The translations under genes and the position numbers were made by a program. A stretch of 64,000 nt of DNA from Nymphaea colorata (Eukaryota; Streptophyta; Magnoliopsida; Nymphaeales; Nymphaeaceae): NCBI RefSeq assembly GCF_008831285.2, contig NC_045139.1, forward strand, positions 5,864,704 through 5,928,703. Direction: 5' to 3'. Of the stretch, positions 1 to 11,100 are shown piece by piece (position 1 is the first letter of the stretch; every line of letters begins with the position of its first letter). The notes beneath the pieces are model-generated. The model was given only the letters and a program-made list of their open reading frames with translations. It searched no databases and was not told the DNA's origin.

Positions 1-752
1 TTCAACTACAAGAGCTTGGTGAAACATACTCCCAATTTGTCAACCCTGCGTCACTATCTAGAACTGTTGCAGACAAGTACAAAAACTCCATAGTGACTTG
101 TACCGTGGGTCTTATCTTCTTCAATAATGAAGAACACATAATGGATTTCCGCATAGCTCGCCTCTTCAGAAAATGGGGGCATGTCCAAGTCCGTCACATT
201 TCCATAGCAATGGCAGCCTTGGCATTCCTTTACAGAGGGTTGGCCAAATTTTCAATTGGAGATGCAGACTCGATAGAAGGATGTGTCTTTGCACTGCAAG
301 CATGGTTCTACAAACATGTGGGGCCACAATCATGTCATTTTCAAAACACAGACGGTCAGTTATCTAGTATGGAGCACTACCGCAGAAAGATGGAGGAAGT
401 TGATGACTCCACCATCATTTGGGACTTCTTTGATCGAGAGGTCATCAAGTCAAGATACACTTACAACCCAGTCAGAGGAAGTCTTCTATTGGGACCGTTT
501 TTCATAATTGAATATCATCCGGAGCGTTGCCTCAGGCAATTCTCACTGCGTCAGAGGAAGGCATATCCAATTGAGTCGGAAGGAGCCATTGTGGAGTGTG
601 AACTAGACACTGAAGAGTGGTCCGGGATATACACCTATGCCCAGCAACGTTGGGAATCATTTGCTCACTTGTATCTTGTCCTTGGTTCAGGAATGGGTCC
701 CGAATATGTAAAATGGTGGGATGAAGTTCGCCCATCTATCCTTCTGTCCTAG
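1..752 (+). CDS. Retrotransposon ORF1, plant-mobile-domain (DUF7745-like) protein, 5' partial
   Basis: The frame starting at base 3 is open from the window edge to the stop at 750-752, so at least 249 codons are present and the true start lies upstream. Visible blocks such as IEGCVFALQAWFY, a tryptophan-rich stretch (TIIWDFFDREV) and YHPERCLRQFSLRQ resemble the aminotransferase-like plant mobile domain (DUF7745 type) found in retrotransposon-linked and host plant proteins. A separate ORF ahead of gag on the same strand is the known layout of Ogre elements, whose ORF1 function is not established. The domain assignment is from memory of the family and is moderate; no enzymatic role is claimed. 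Confidence 0.6.
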   Translation, partial: QLQELGETYSQFVNPASLSRTVADKYKNSIVTCTVGLIFFNNEEHIMDFRIARLFRKWGHVQVRHISIAMAALAFLYRGLAKFSIGDADSIEGCVFALQAWFYKHVGPQSCHFQNTDGQLSSMEHYRRKMEEVDDSTIIWDFFDREVIKSRYTYNPVRGSLLLGPFFIIEYHPERCLRQFSLRQRKAYPIESEGAIVECELDTEEWSGIYTYAQQRWESFAHLYLVLGSGMGPEYVKWWDEVRPSILLS

Positions 753-935
753 ATTGTCATGTCTAATTCATTGTCATTAAGCCAAAATTTGTCAAGTTTT
801 GTCAAGTTATGTTAAACTTTGTCAAGTTTTGTCATTCTCATCTTTCTTTTAATATGTAATCAAAATTTGTCACCTCTCATCAATTCACATCCTAACATTT
901 TCAATTTTTCTTCTTGCAAGGTGAACATCCGCTTT
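753..935 (+). other. ORF1-gag spacer of the retrotransposon
   Basis: Short AT-rich leader between the ORF1 stop and the gag start. It contains several imperfect copies of TTTGTCAAGTT around 787-832. An open frame runs back from gag to 819, but the likely start is the ATG at 936 (MVETRSQS), because gag proteins of this group typically begin with a similar Met-x-x-Thr-Arg-Ser motif. Confidence 0.5.
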
Positions 936-2330
936 ATGGTTGAAACCAGAAGCCAAAGCAGGAGAAGGAGTGAAATGGAGCTTGATCAACCTTTTATAGG
1001 AGACAGGGGAGAAGAATCCTCCTCAGAAACACCTCCCAAGCTGGAAATAAATGACCCAGAATTTGAGGAATACAGAAGATTTCGGAAATACATGATCATG
1101 TTCAATGAAGAACAAGCGCAGGCAGAAAAAGCCAAAAAGAAAGGGAAGAAAACAAGAAAGTACTCATCAAGCAGTTCAGACTCTTCTGAAGACGCTACAA
1201 CAGAATCTAGTAGTGAGGAAGAACCGAAAACTCCCAAGAAAAAGAAGAAGGAAGAATCCTGGAAAACAAAATCCAGGAAGTTGAAAAAAAGTTAAATGCA
1301 GTACAACTTAAAGGCAAGAACAAGAGGAATTTCACTTGCGAAGATTTCTACGAAAGCTTCGAAAATGACAAACACATAAAAAACTTGCCCAAGAAATTTA
1401 TCAAATTTGATGGCCATGGAGACCCAAAGGCACATTTGGCCATGTTCTTTGCTGAATGCTACAAATTCCGCCACAATCATAGGGCCCTCTTTCGATGTTT
1501 CCCTAGAAGCCTAGAAGGAATTGCAGCACAATGGTATCGGGAACACATCAACCCAGTGGAATTGAAAAATTTTGACATGTTAATCAACCTTTTCATCGAA
1601 AGGTTCATTCAAAACGTTGAAACTGCACCAACGATCACCACATTATGCTATCTAAAACAGAGGCCAGGTGAAAAGGTGAGAGATTTTATTCAGAGGTGGA
1701 GGTCTTCTTGCAACAAGATGAGAGACCCAATATCTCAATCCATGCACTGGATTGATCGTAAACAATTTGACACAACCATTAAGGAGCCTCATTTCCAATG
1801 CTCCAATCAAGTCTTTCATCGATCTCACTGAGAGGGCAGAATGCATTGAAGCAGGAATTGAGAATGGAGCTTTTGATGCTGTCATCCGGTAAAAGTAAGG
1901 GAAGATACAAAAAGAATAGCAGAAGTCAGAATGCTCCAGCCAACATCGTGGCCAACGCTGCAGCCTTCAAGAAAGAAAAGTCCGAATATCCTAAGAATAA
2001 AGGGGTAATGGACAAAGCTAGTGGCAGTAGTAGTGGCACCAAAAACAAACATCCTGGATGGGGGTACGATAGAAAATTTACCTCATTACAACAAAGTTAT
2101 GAAGAGGTCATGCATATGCTAATCGAAAGAGGTACTCTGTTTCTCCCAAAAGTCTCCAACCCCCCACCAATGATGGGGAAAAACAAAGAGCAATTCTGCA
2201 AATTTCATCGCGCTCCAGGACATGATACAGAAGACTGCCTTGTACTTAAAAATATTGTGCAAGATGCAGTTGACAAAGAAATAATCAAAGAGGTCAGTGA
2301 ACAGCCGGACATTCTCAAGAATCCTTTTCC
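936..2330 (+). pseudogene. Retrotransposon gag, frameshifted
   Basis: Gag starts at ATG 936 with MVETRSQS, followed by an acidic/serine-rich and lysine-rich stretch. The frame is then broken. The first segment stops at 1295, but the continuous gag reading is in another frame from about 1262, so an indel lies in the A/G-rich run around 1235-1262. The retrotransposon gag core (WYREHI near 1543, ERFIQNVETA, PGEKVRDFIQRW near 1665) follows and stops at 1831. A further gag-like segment (FIDLTERAECIE, about 1797-1886) is in a third frame, and the last part, from about 1888, is back in the first-position frame. A CHHC knuckle-like motif (C-x2-F-H-x3-G-H-x3-D-C) lies at about 2194-2238. At least three indels or frame changes are therefore present. 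Confidence 0.85.
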
Positions 2331-3206
2331 TAAACATGGCAAAGGAATAGTTTCGATGGTCAGATTTTCAACAGGTCGTCAAATTATGGTGACAAACAAA
2401 AGGGATACAGCGTCCCTGGATTTCTTTGGATTGCTTTTCAAACATGATAAAGGATCCATCAATGCACAAACTGGACTGGTTAAACAAGACCATCTGACAG
2501 AGATTGATCAGAAGTCACAAGTGTGCGACCCTGAACCATTGGAATCCATTTTCAATGAATTGGACCCCTTACCTGAAGTCAAGAAGGGAGGGTTTAGCCC
2601 TAACAGGGGGAATGAATGGGCTTTTGAATTATGTGAAAATAGTCCGATCATATTCTCTGATAAAGATCTACCAACTGGAGGTGCATCGCACAATGACGCC
2701 TTGCACATAGTGATAGAGACAAGGGGCACCAGAGTCTCCCACGTTTTAATTGATGGTGGAGCAAGCCTGAACATCTGTCCACAACAAACAGCTCGTGAGT
2801 TGGGCATAAGACAGGCTGACTATACTCCATCCAAAATTTTCATCCATGGATATGACGGGACAGGACAACCATGCCTAGGATGCATATGTCTGGATTTGAA
2901 TATTTCTGAGACGTATCATCGGGTTTTATTTCATGTGGTGGATATAGAACCCTCCTTCAACTTGTTGCTTGGCAGGCCATGGATCCATGCTACCAATGCA
3001 GTTCCCTCCACTCTACATCAGTGTGTCAAATGGACTTACAACGGGAATTCTATAACCATCTATGCAGAGGATAGGGAAAGTCGGCTTGTACACCCAATGA
3101 TTCCGGTACCAACATATACAATTGAGGTACCCAGTATTCGAGTCTGCAAAGAAGAAGAAATATCTCAAAGTCTTAGCAGGTTGGCATTCAGAAACCAAAG
3201 AAACAG
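2331..3206 (+). CDS. Retrotransposon aspartic protease domain (gag-pro exon)
   Basis: This segment is open in the frame that reaches a stop at 3214-3216. The retropepsin-like active-site motif reads LIDGGAS at about 2746-2766, with the catalytic Asp codon at 2752, and is followed by LNICP. The second conserved block, FNLLLGRPWIH, lies near 2959. DGGA instead of DTGA/DSGA is a common variant in plant Tat-type elements. The protein would process the Gag-Pol polyprotein. The exon most likely ends at 3206, where CAG/GTATGG is a good splice donor; without splicing the frame reads three more residues and stops at TGA 3214. The boundary with gag is approximate. Confidence 0.85.
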
Positions 3207-3655
3207 GTATGGGTGAAAAGGGGTACCAAACTTGAAACAAGTTACAAAAGTCATCCGTTGTTCAAGAAATTCTGCCAGAATGAGAAAGATTGGATTTACT
3301 CATACGCCATGGCTACCAGCCATTTACTGGCCTTGGCAAACATGAAAATGAATCTTGGAACCAGTTACCTTGACAGGACAACGAGGCACTCAAGCCTTGG
3401 GGTGCCAAAGCTATGAAAAAGTGGATGTTGAGGAAGAATTCAAGCCAGTACCTTTCGTCAAGAGCAATACCATAGGCGGATGTTCACCATCAATTTGAAT
3501 CAACAAATCCGCCATCATTTTGTCATTTTGTCGTCATTGTACTCAAATAGACCAAGTGTCTTCATTTTGTAATACCTTCAAAAATACAATGACAAATGCA
3601 AATTACTTCCATATACAATGTCTCAAATTTCATCTAACTTCTTTACAATCTTTAG
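3207..3655 (+). other. Putative spliceable intron between protease and pol
   Basis: A 449-bp segment begins GTATGG after AACAG and ends TTTACAATCTTTAG before GATGGC. Removing it joins the phase-2 leftover AG at 3205-3206 to G at 3656 as an AGG codon and brings the pol frame (codon positions divisible by three) into register with the protease frame, skipping the TGA at 3214. The region itself has no long open frame. Ogre elements are known to carry an intron at this place, experimentally shown to be spliced in relatives. Splicing here is inferred from sites and phase only. Confidence 0.75.
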
Positions 3656-6600
3656 GATGGCATTTGAGGATCAAACATCAAAAGCTTTTAAGGAGATAAA
3701 TCCAGAACTCACAGAGGCCGAATGTCCAGAGTTCATCCAAATGAGAAAGCAAGATCAACCGTCACCTCTGATTAATGATCCGATTGAGGAAATTAACATT
3801 GGCACGGAAGAGAGTCCAAAGATTTTGCAAATTGGAACAAGTCTCTCAGCAGAAGAAAGAAAAGAGTTGATAGATTTCCTCAAAAAGCATCAAGAAGCCT
3901 TTGCGTGGACTTATGAGGACATGCCAGGACTTGATACAAAATTAGTCGAGCATCGACTACCATTGAAACCAGAATGCAAGCCAATCAAACAAAAGTTGAG
4001 GAAACTAGACCCTCGTCTTGAGGGGCAAGTTAAGGAAGGCCTGGAAGACCTACTAAAGGCAGGGTTCATCCGAACAATCGACTATCCTGAATGGTTAGCA
4101 AACATTGTGGTAGTCCCAAAGAAAAATGGCAAAATTCGGCTCTGCATCGATTTCAGAGATTTGAATAAGGCTACACCAAAGGATGACTACCCACTTCCAA
4201 ACATTGACTTGTTGGTAGACAGTACCGCAGGTCACGCTATGTTCTCCTTTATGGATGGATATTCTGGTTATAACCAAATTAAGTTGGCAGCTCAAGATCA
4301 AGCCAAAACATCATTTACAACCCCATGGGGTACCTTCTGCTATACAGTAATGCCATTTGGTTTGAAGAACGCTGGGGCAACATATCAAAGGGCTATGGCA
4401 GCTATTTTTCATGACCAAATGCATCAAATCATGGATGCATATGTAGATGATCTACTAATTAAGTCAAAAACAAGGGAGAATCACATCAACATTCTCTCTC
4501 AAGTTTTTGATAGACTCTTACAATACAAACTTAGATTGAATCCACAAAAATGTGTATTTGGTGTGGAATCCGGTAAGCTTTTGGGATTTATGGTCAGCCA
4601 AAAGGGAATCGAGATGGATCCTTCCAAAGCAAAGGCGATCATCGAAATGTCACCCCCAACAAATCTTAAGGAGCTACGCAGCTTGCAAGGCAGAATTCAA
4701 TCAATCAGAAGGTTTATATCTAATCTCGCCATGAGATGCGAACCCTTCAACCATTTACTGCGGAAAGGAGTCAAATTTGAATGGGGGCATGAATGTCAAG
4801 CCTCATTCGAAAAGATCAAGAAGTATCTTCTTTGCCCACCAATTTTAAAACCTCCAATTTTAGGGGAACCTCTACTCCTTTACATCACAGTTAACGATTC
4901 AGCCTGTGGTGGATTTCTGGCTCAATATGAAGAAGGATGCCGAATAGAACATGCCATTTATTACATCAGTAAGACATTTGTGCAGTATGAAAAGAACTAC
5001 TCACACATGGAAAAAACTTGCTTAGCCTTGGTGTGGATGTGTCAAAAATTAAGGCATTATCTATTGGCTTGTGAAGTTAAAATTTTATCCAAACTTAATC
5101 CACTCAAATATATCCTCGAACAGCCATTTCTGAATGGAAGGATAGCAAAGTGGCAGGTTTTGCTGATGCAATATGATTTGGAATATGTGTCACAAAAATC
5201 AATCAAGGGGCAAGCCATTGCAGACCAATTGGCAGATTTTCCTCTATATGAAGAAATTAGAACAAATGATGATTTTCCAGATGAGCAAATCCTGACAACT
5301 GAACCAGAGCCGATTTGGGAGATGTACTTTGATGGATCTAAGAGCACAGCTGGGGCAGGCATTGGGATACTTTTCATTACACCAGAAAGGGAAATGATTC
5401 CTTACTCTCTCAAATTGAATTTTTCCTGCACGCATAATATGGCAGAGTACGAGGCCCTAATCCAAGGACTCAAAATGTTGCTCAAATTTAAAGTGCAGAG
5501 AGTTCGCATTTTTGGAGATTCTCTCTTGGCTGTCAGTCAGGTCAATGGAGATTGGCAAGTCAAAGATCAAAAATTGATCCCATATCAAGAGTTAGCAGCT
5601 TCCCTCTTAAGACAGTTCGAGGAATGTCAACTCTTACATGTCAAAAGAGAATTTAACCCAATAGCAGACGGTTTAGCCAGTTTAGGCTCTACCATTGCCT
5701 TCAAACCTGGAGAATCTATCAGATCTTTTGAAGTTGGAAGACTCGAACAACCATCTTTTGTCATACCAGAACAGGTGTTGCAAGCAGAAAGTAGAGAAAC
5801 ACCATGGTATCAGAACATCAAGGATTTTCTCCAAACTGGAACACTTCCACCAGAAATGTCTCGAAAAGAGCAAAGAGTTTTGAGACACATGTCTTCAAGA
5901 TATTTCATTCTAGCCGACATCCTATACAGAAGAGGATTCAGCACAGAATATGCTAGATGTCTCGATGCAAATGAGGCACTAGAAGTCATTCAAGAAGCCC
6001 ATGAAGGAATTTGTGGGGGACATGTAGGGTATCAGACCCTCGTCAAGCAGATAGTCAGAGCAGGGTACTATTGGCCCACAATGCAAAGAGACTGTCACCA
6101 ATTTGTCAAGAAATGCATCAAATGTCAGTTGCATGCACCATCAATTCATGCTCCAGCAGCGTACCTTCATTCGGTCAGCTCACCATGGCCATTCTCCATG
6201 TGGGCCTTCGACGTAGTCGGTCCAATCAATCCACCTGCCTCAAATGGACACAGGTATTTTCTTGCAGCTACAGATTACTTCACCAAATGGGTGGAAGCGA
6301 TCACTTTAAAAACAGTCGAAGGACAACACGTAGTGTCCTTCATTCATAAAAATCTTTTGTGTAGATTTGGCATCCCGCATGATATCGTTTCTGATAACGG
6401 TACTCATTTCAAAAATGAGAAAATGCACAATCTTTGTCATAAACACAAAATACAACATCACTTTTCTGCTCCATATTACCCTCAAGGTAATGGTCAGGCA
6501 GAAGCAACCAACAAGATTTTGATTCGTGTCTTAGAAAGGACAGTTGAAACAGGCCGAGATTGGCACGAGAAAATGCACAATGCACTTTGGGCGTATCGAA

Positions 6601-7052
6601 CCACAATTCGGACACCCACCAATGCTACACCAGCAGAATTAGTATATGGAACGGAAATTGTCCTTCCATTACATGTCCAAAAACCAGCAATGAAATTTGC
6701 TGCTCTCATTGAACTCCCAATTAACAAATACCAAAAAAAGAGACTTACTCAATTAGACCTCTTAGACGAGAAAAGACTACAAGCGGCAGAGCATGCCGAA
6801 GTCTATCGTAAGAGAGTCGCCCGACATTATGCCAAATCAGTCATTGAAAGAAAATTTCAGGTAAATGATCTTGTTTTAAGATCCATAGTTCCACTCAGGA
6901 GTAGACCCAAAGGAAAATGGGCGCCGAACTGGGAAGGACCATATGTTGTCAAAGAGGTTCTACCTCACAATTCTTATCGACTGATTGATGCCGATGGGGT
7001 TGAAATCCCCGATCCAATTAATGCTTTGCATCTCAAAAAATTCTATACTTGA
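3656..7052 (+). CDS. Retrotransposon pol: RT, two RNase H domains, integrase
   Basis: One uninterrupted frame of 1144 codons is open from 3618; if the intron is spliced it starts at 3656 with MAFEDQT as the joined continuation of protease. Numbered from 3618, reverse transcriptase shows MPFGLKNAGATYQR and the catalytic YVDD at residues 275-278. A first RNase H-like region follows (about 415-530) and has lost the usual acidic set. A second RNase H then carries FDGSK with D572, AEYEAL, FGDS and ADGLA, a complete D-E-D-D set. Integrase has an HHCC zinc domain (ending CIKCQ) and catalytic D865, D926, E962 (D-x60-D-x35-E). The C-terminus contains the GPYVV block. All catalytic residues seem present, so pol looks functional although gag is broken. 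Confidence 0.95.
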
Positions 7053-8100
7053 ATTTGCAATTCAAAAAAAAAAAAAAAATTCAAAATAGTTGTGCTTTGA
7101 TAAGCACGTTTGTAACAATTTTCAAACCAACTAAGGGGCATGGTATCCCTTAGGGAAAAGTTTCAAAAATGCATCAAAATTTTCAAACTCAACCCATGTC
7201 TTGAAGACAATTGCAAGGGCATCGTCTTGAAATAGGCAAGAAATTTCACAGACATTGAGGGACTTATGTATAGTAATTAATGTTGGTCCCGACAATCGGC
7301 ATTTGTAAAGGTCTAGCATGAGATGCCATAAGAAAAAGTCTTGTCACCTAAAAGACCTTGGCAAGATGCTAGAAAAAGCTATCAAGCGAAATGAGTTGAG
7401 CAATGAGCTCGGGGTGAGTGTAGTTGTTCCTCTGGTTCAAAGCTCAGCAGGCGCGGGTGGGCATATGACCTATGCTTACGCCGTGAAGCTAAAAAGCAAT
7501 CCATGAACATTTTGCTTATATTAAGTCTCCTAAAGCCTTCTGAATTCGAGCAAGTAAGCCCGGGGAGTGTTTTACATTTGGTACCCTGAGGCCAACTGGT
7601 CTAGGAGTTACCGGCCCAAAGCTTGTTACAAGGGTTCAGAAGAAAGCCCGATAGACTTGATATTACACAAAGCAAACTACACAAAACCGCCAAAGCGGTG
7701 GAACTCCGTAGTAGCTTTTGGGGTGGTGAGGAATTTCTCCCAAGAGTGAAGAGTGGCTCAAAAAGAAAATCAAAATTCAAAAGCAAAAGAGAGTATGTGA
7801 AAAATTAAGTAAAAGAAGAGAAAAAGCACTTGCCAATGGTTTAGAAGGCATCGAAGGCAAATTTCTCAAAGCATCAAATGCAAAAACTTTCACAATTACA
7901 AAATTTTTCAACCAACATTAATTCCTCTACAAAGTCTCCAATGAGATGGAGAAAGATCTTCTTATTTCAGGTCTATGCCTAGCATTTCCCCTCGAGCGAG
8001 GATGGTTCAACATCATTTGAAAAATGGATTTTCCAAACGATTTGCAAAAATTTGGTGCGTGAATCTTTGCTATTAAGCAAATTATTCAATTTGCTTAACA
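7053..8100 (+). other. Retrotransposon 3' non-coding tail
   Basis: About 1 kb lies between the pol stop and the polypurine tract. It starts with a run of A (7066-7079) and holds only short unrelated open frames. A purine-rich stretch, AAGGGGCATGG near 7133, resembles the real polypurine tract but is not followed by an LTR-like TGTTA start. A long tail here is usual in Ogre-type elements. No coding domain recognised. Confidence 0.7.
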
Positions 8101-8115
8101 ACAAAGAGGGGCATC
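8101..8115 (+). promoter_or_regulatory. Polypurine tract (plus-strand primer)
   Basis: ACAAAGAGGGGCATC lies immediately 5' of the TG that opens the LTR at 8116. A purine-rich AAAGAGGGG block in this position is the expected plus-strand priming site for reverse transcription. Confidence 0.8.
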
Positions 8116-11100
8116 TGTTAACACCCCAAATTTTTTCACATCAAAATTGAAGCAATGTGAAAATTTCACAAAAGAATTGTGAAAATTTGCAATTTCAAAG
8201 CCAATCTAAAGAACAATTAGATTCAAATCGTGAATTTAACCCGATACACGAATCCCAATGCAGGATTACGAGTCCAAATTCAATTGCAAATGTCATTTGA
8301 AATCCAAATCCAATTGCAAAATGCAAATTTTGACTTAGATCCAAGAATTGGATCTAATTCAGTCTAAAATGCTACGTGGGACCCACGTGTGGGCCCCACC
8401 TAGCCCGTGTGGTCAAGAGCCCTCCCCAGGGGCCATGCCCCCCTCCATGTCAAAAAAAAATAATAAATAAATATTTTCTCTCAAATTAATTGAAGAAAAG
8501 TCATTTTCAAGAAGAAATAAAGGAGAAACCTAGGAAAAGAGAGACATTTATGTCTCTCTCTCTTCTTTAACCAGATCCTCATTAAAGAAAAAAATCATTT
8601 CCAAGGAAGCAATTACTAGACTGGTCAAACTCACCTAACCTACTTAATCCAAGTAGGTTTGACCCGGGTGCACTCAAATGTGGTGCCAATTCCAGCTAGG
8701 TTCGGTCACAATGGGCTCAACATAGTCAAAACGTAAGTCTGTCTCATGATCCAATTAATGGACGAAAATAGACTTTGACCGAACCAAACCCACTTTGACT
8801 AAACTCAGTCAAAGTACAATTTAGCTCAATTAAGAGCTTTCTTGACCCAAATTTATCAAATTACCTCAAATAAAGTCAAACTACTTGCAAATGAGCTTTG
8901 ACTTTGGTCAATTGGTCGAAATTGATCAATTTGGACAATTTTGCCCTTCTGCGGTCAACTTAAGATTAAAAAGCCTAAAATGGTTTATGAAAGGCAAATA
9001 AACATTTGAATTTGTCAAATGCTTGAATCAAATACCAAATTTAAATTGAATTTCTCAAGTGAAAGTTTGATTCAGTTGAAATCCATTTTCAATCAAGTTT
9101 TGGACGAAAATACCCTTTTCGAACCAAATTTGATAAAATTTTTAAATTTTATTAAAATTTAAATTTAATTATCATAATTCAATCCCATTTGGAGCTTAGT
9201 AACTAGGTTTTAACCTTATAAGCTCGATTTCAAACAAAAAAAAAATAAATAGTATAAAATAAGGGCAAAACCCTGTGTAAGGGCATTTTCGTCCAAAATT
9301 TTGGTCAAAATGGTCACCTAGGTCTGAACCCAAGTTGACCAAACCTAGCCCAGCCCACCTAGCTCGTGGAAATGGGCTGAGAAATGGTCAATTAGAGCCT
9401 TTAAAGTCTATTTAACTCATTTTACAAGTCCCCAAGGTCTTAAGTAAGTTCCCAAGGTGAGTTAAGAAGGTGGTTGAACCCACCTCCTCCTCTATATAAA
9501 CCTCCCCTTGGCCACTAAGGGGGAGGACGAAATTTTGGAGCATTCTATCAAATTGCTGCAGCCAAGGAGCTAGGAGGGAGAAGCCAAGGAAGAGAGAAGA
9601 GGTTCGTCCAAGCCCCCTTCCCCTTTTTCTCCCATTCTCTTCTTCACTTTCTTCTATTCTCCCCATTGATTTTGCTAAGTTAGGGTGCTTAAGTGAACCC
9701 TTACTTAGGATTTTCGTGGTGAGAAGCCCTCTTTACCACTCCAAATTCCAGCAAGCAAGCTATTTCTTATTCTAGCTTTGCTAAGCTTGAATCCACGGTT
9801 GGATTCTTGCTTAGGATTGCTTGGGTTAGAAAACAAGTGAAGACGAAAGACAAACATCAAGACCGACCGCAAGGTAGGTGATCTTAACTCACTTCTCTTC
9901 TACTTTAGCTTATTGTTGATTTATTTTAATTCCAACAATTCGTGGGAGGGTTTATTTTCATTTGCTTACGGCTGGGAATGATGTCCAGCTAAGGGAAACC
10001 TACGCTTCAATGTACATGTTAATGCATAATGCATGCATATGTCGGTTTTTCTTAAATATGAACCCAAGTATCAAATTTCGAAATGGGCCCCAAGGCCACG
10101 TCCCTTTCAAAGGAACCAACTTAATACCATTTTGAACTCCCTACCATGAGAGAATCCCACGGTGAGAAAGTGATTTTGCTACATCACGTATGATGAAAAT
10201 GCCTATAAGGGATGGATACGTTTTTATGAATGTGATCCACCCTTGCATGGCGAAATGATGGACGAATAAGCTTGAGTATTGTTTTATTTTCTTTCTTATT
10301 CACAGTCATTTTGATTCATGTCTTTCAATTTAATTAATCAAGGGTAGTAGGGAAGATTTGAAACAAGTTCTCAATCTTCCTACATAAAAGAACCCAGCCA
10401 TGAATCATCATGATTCATGAGTCATGCGGTCCCTTGATAAAATTTCATTTTGAAAAGTAAGGTACGTATATGTATACATTGTTATATATGTACATATATG
10501 CATCCGATTTCTTGTCAAAAATTACATTCCTCCCTTAAAATCAGGTTGGAACATGTTTCCAAACCGGTCTTTAAGGAAATTGGCCATTTTTATTGATTTT
10601 TCTAGTGCAAGATTATAAATTACTTTCATTTCATTTTTACTTAATTTCAGCAAACCCATACGTAAGATGTATGTATGTTGTTGAAATCAGACCATGTTTT
10701 ATAGGAATTGGTTTAAGAATATCAAAATTTACGTATTTGAAATACCAACCATCCTAGAATCATCCAAAGGAGTTGATGATTTCATTACTACGAAATCTGG
10801 AATTTGAATAGATTTGAAAAACTCATTGTTTCTATCTAAGAAACAAGTCCTTATTGGAATCAATGTCCACAATTTTCAGCTATTTAAATCAACACAAGGT
10901 CTGATTTTTAGCTATTTTGAGACAAAAGTGGACGTCATCCATGTCTCCCATCCGTTTCAAAGATTGAACTTGACATCATTTATATATTTTCATCATTTTG
11001 ATAATTTTATGTCAAGCCTCAAGCTTATGGACCACATCTCTAATTCATGTGCTTAATCATATAATGAGCACATATAGAGAAAGTCCTACATTTTAATCAA

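Noticed and set aside
1798-1886. Apparent start Met of the 472-codon gag-pro frame at 1798
   Set aside because: The conserved gag reading (FIDLTERAECIE) is in another frame here, so these first residues are out of frame; the true coding resumes near 1888.
9412-9666. 84-codon minus-strand frame in the LTR
   Set aside because: It overlaps the LTR TATA box and CT-rich leader; composition is low-complexity and no domain is visible.
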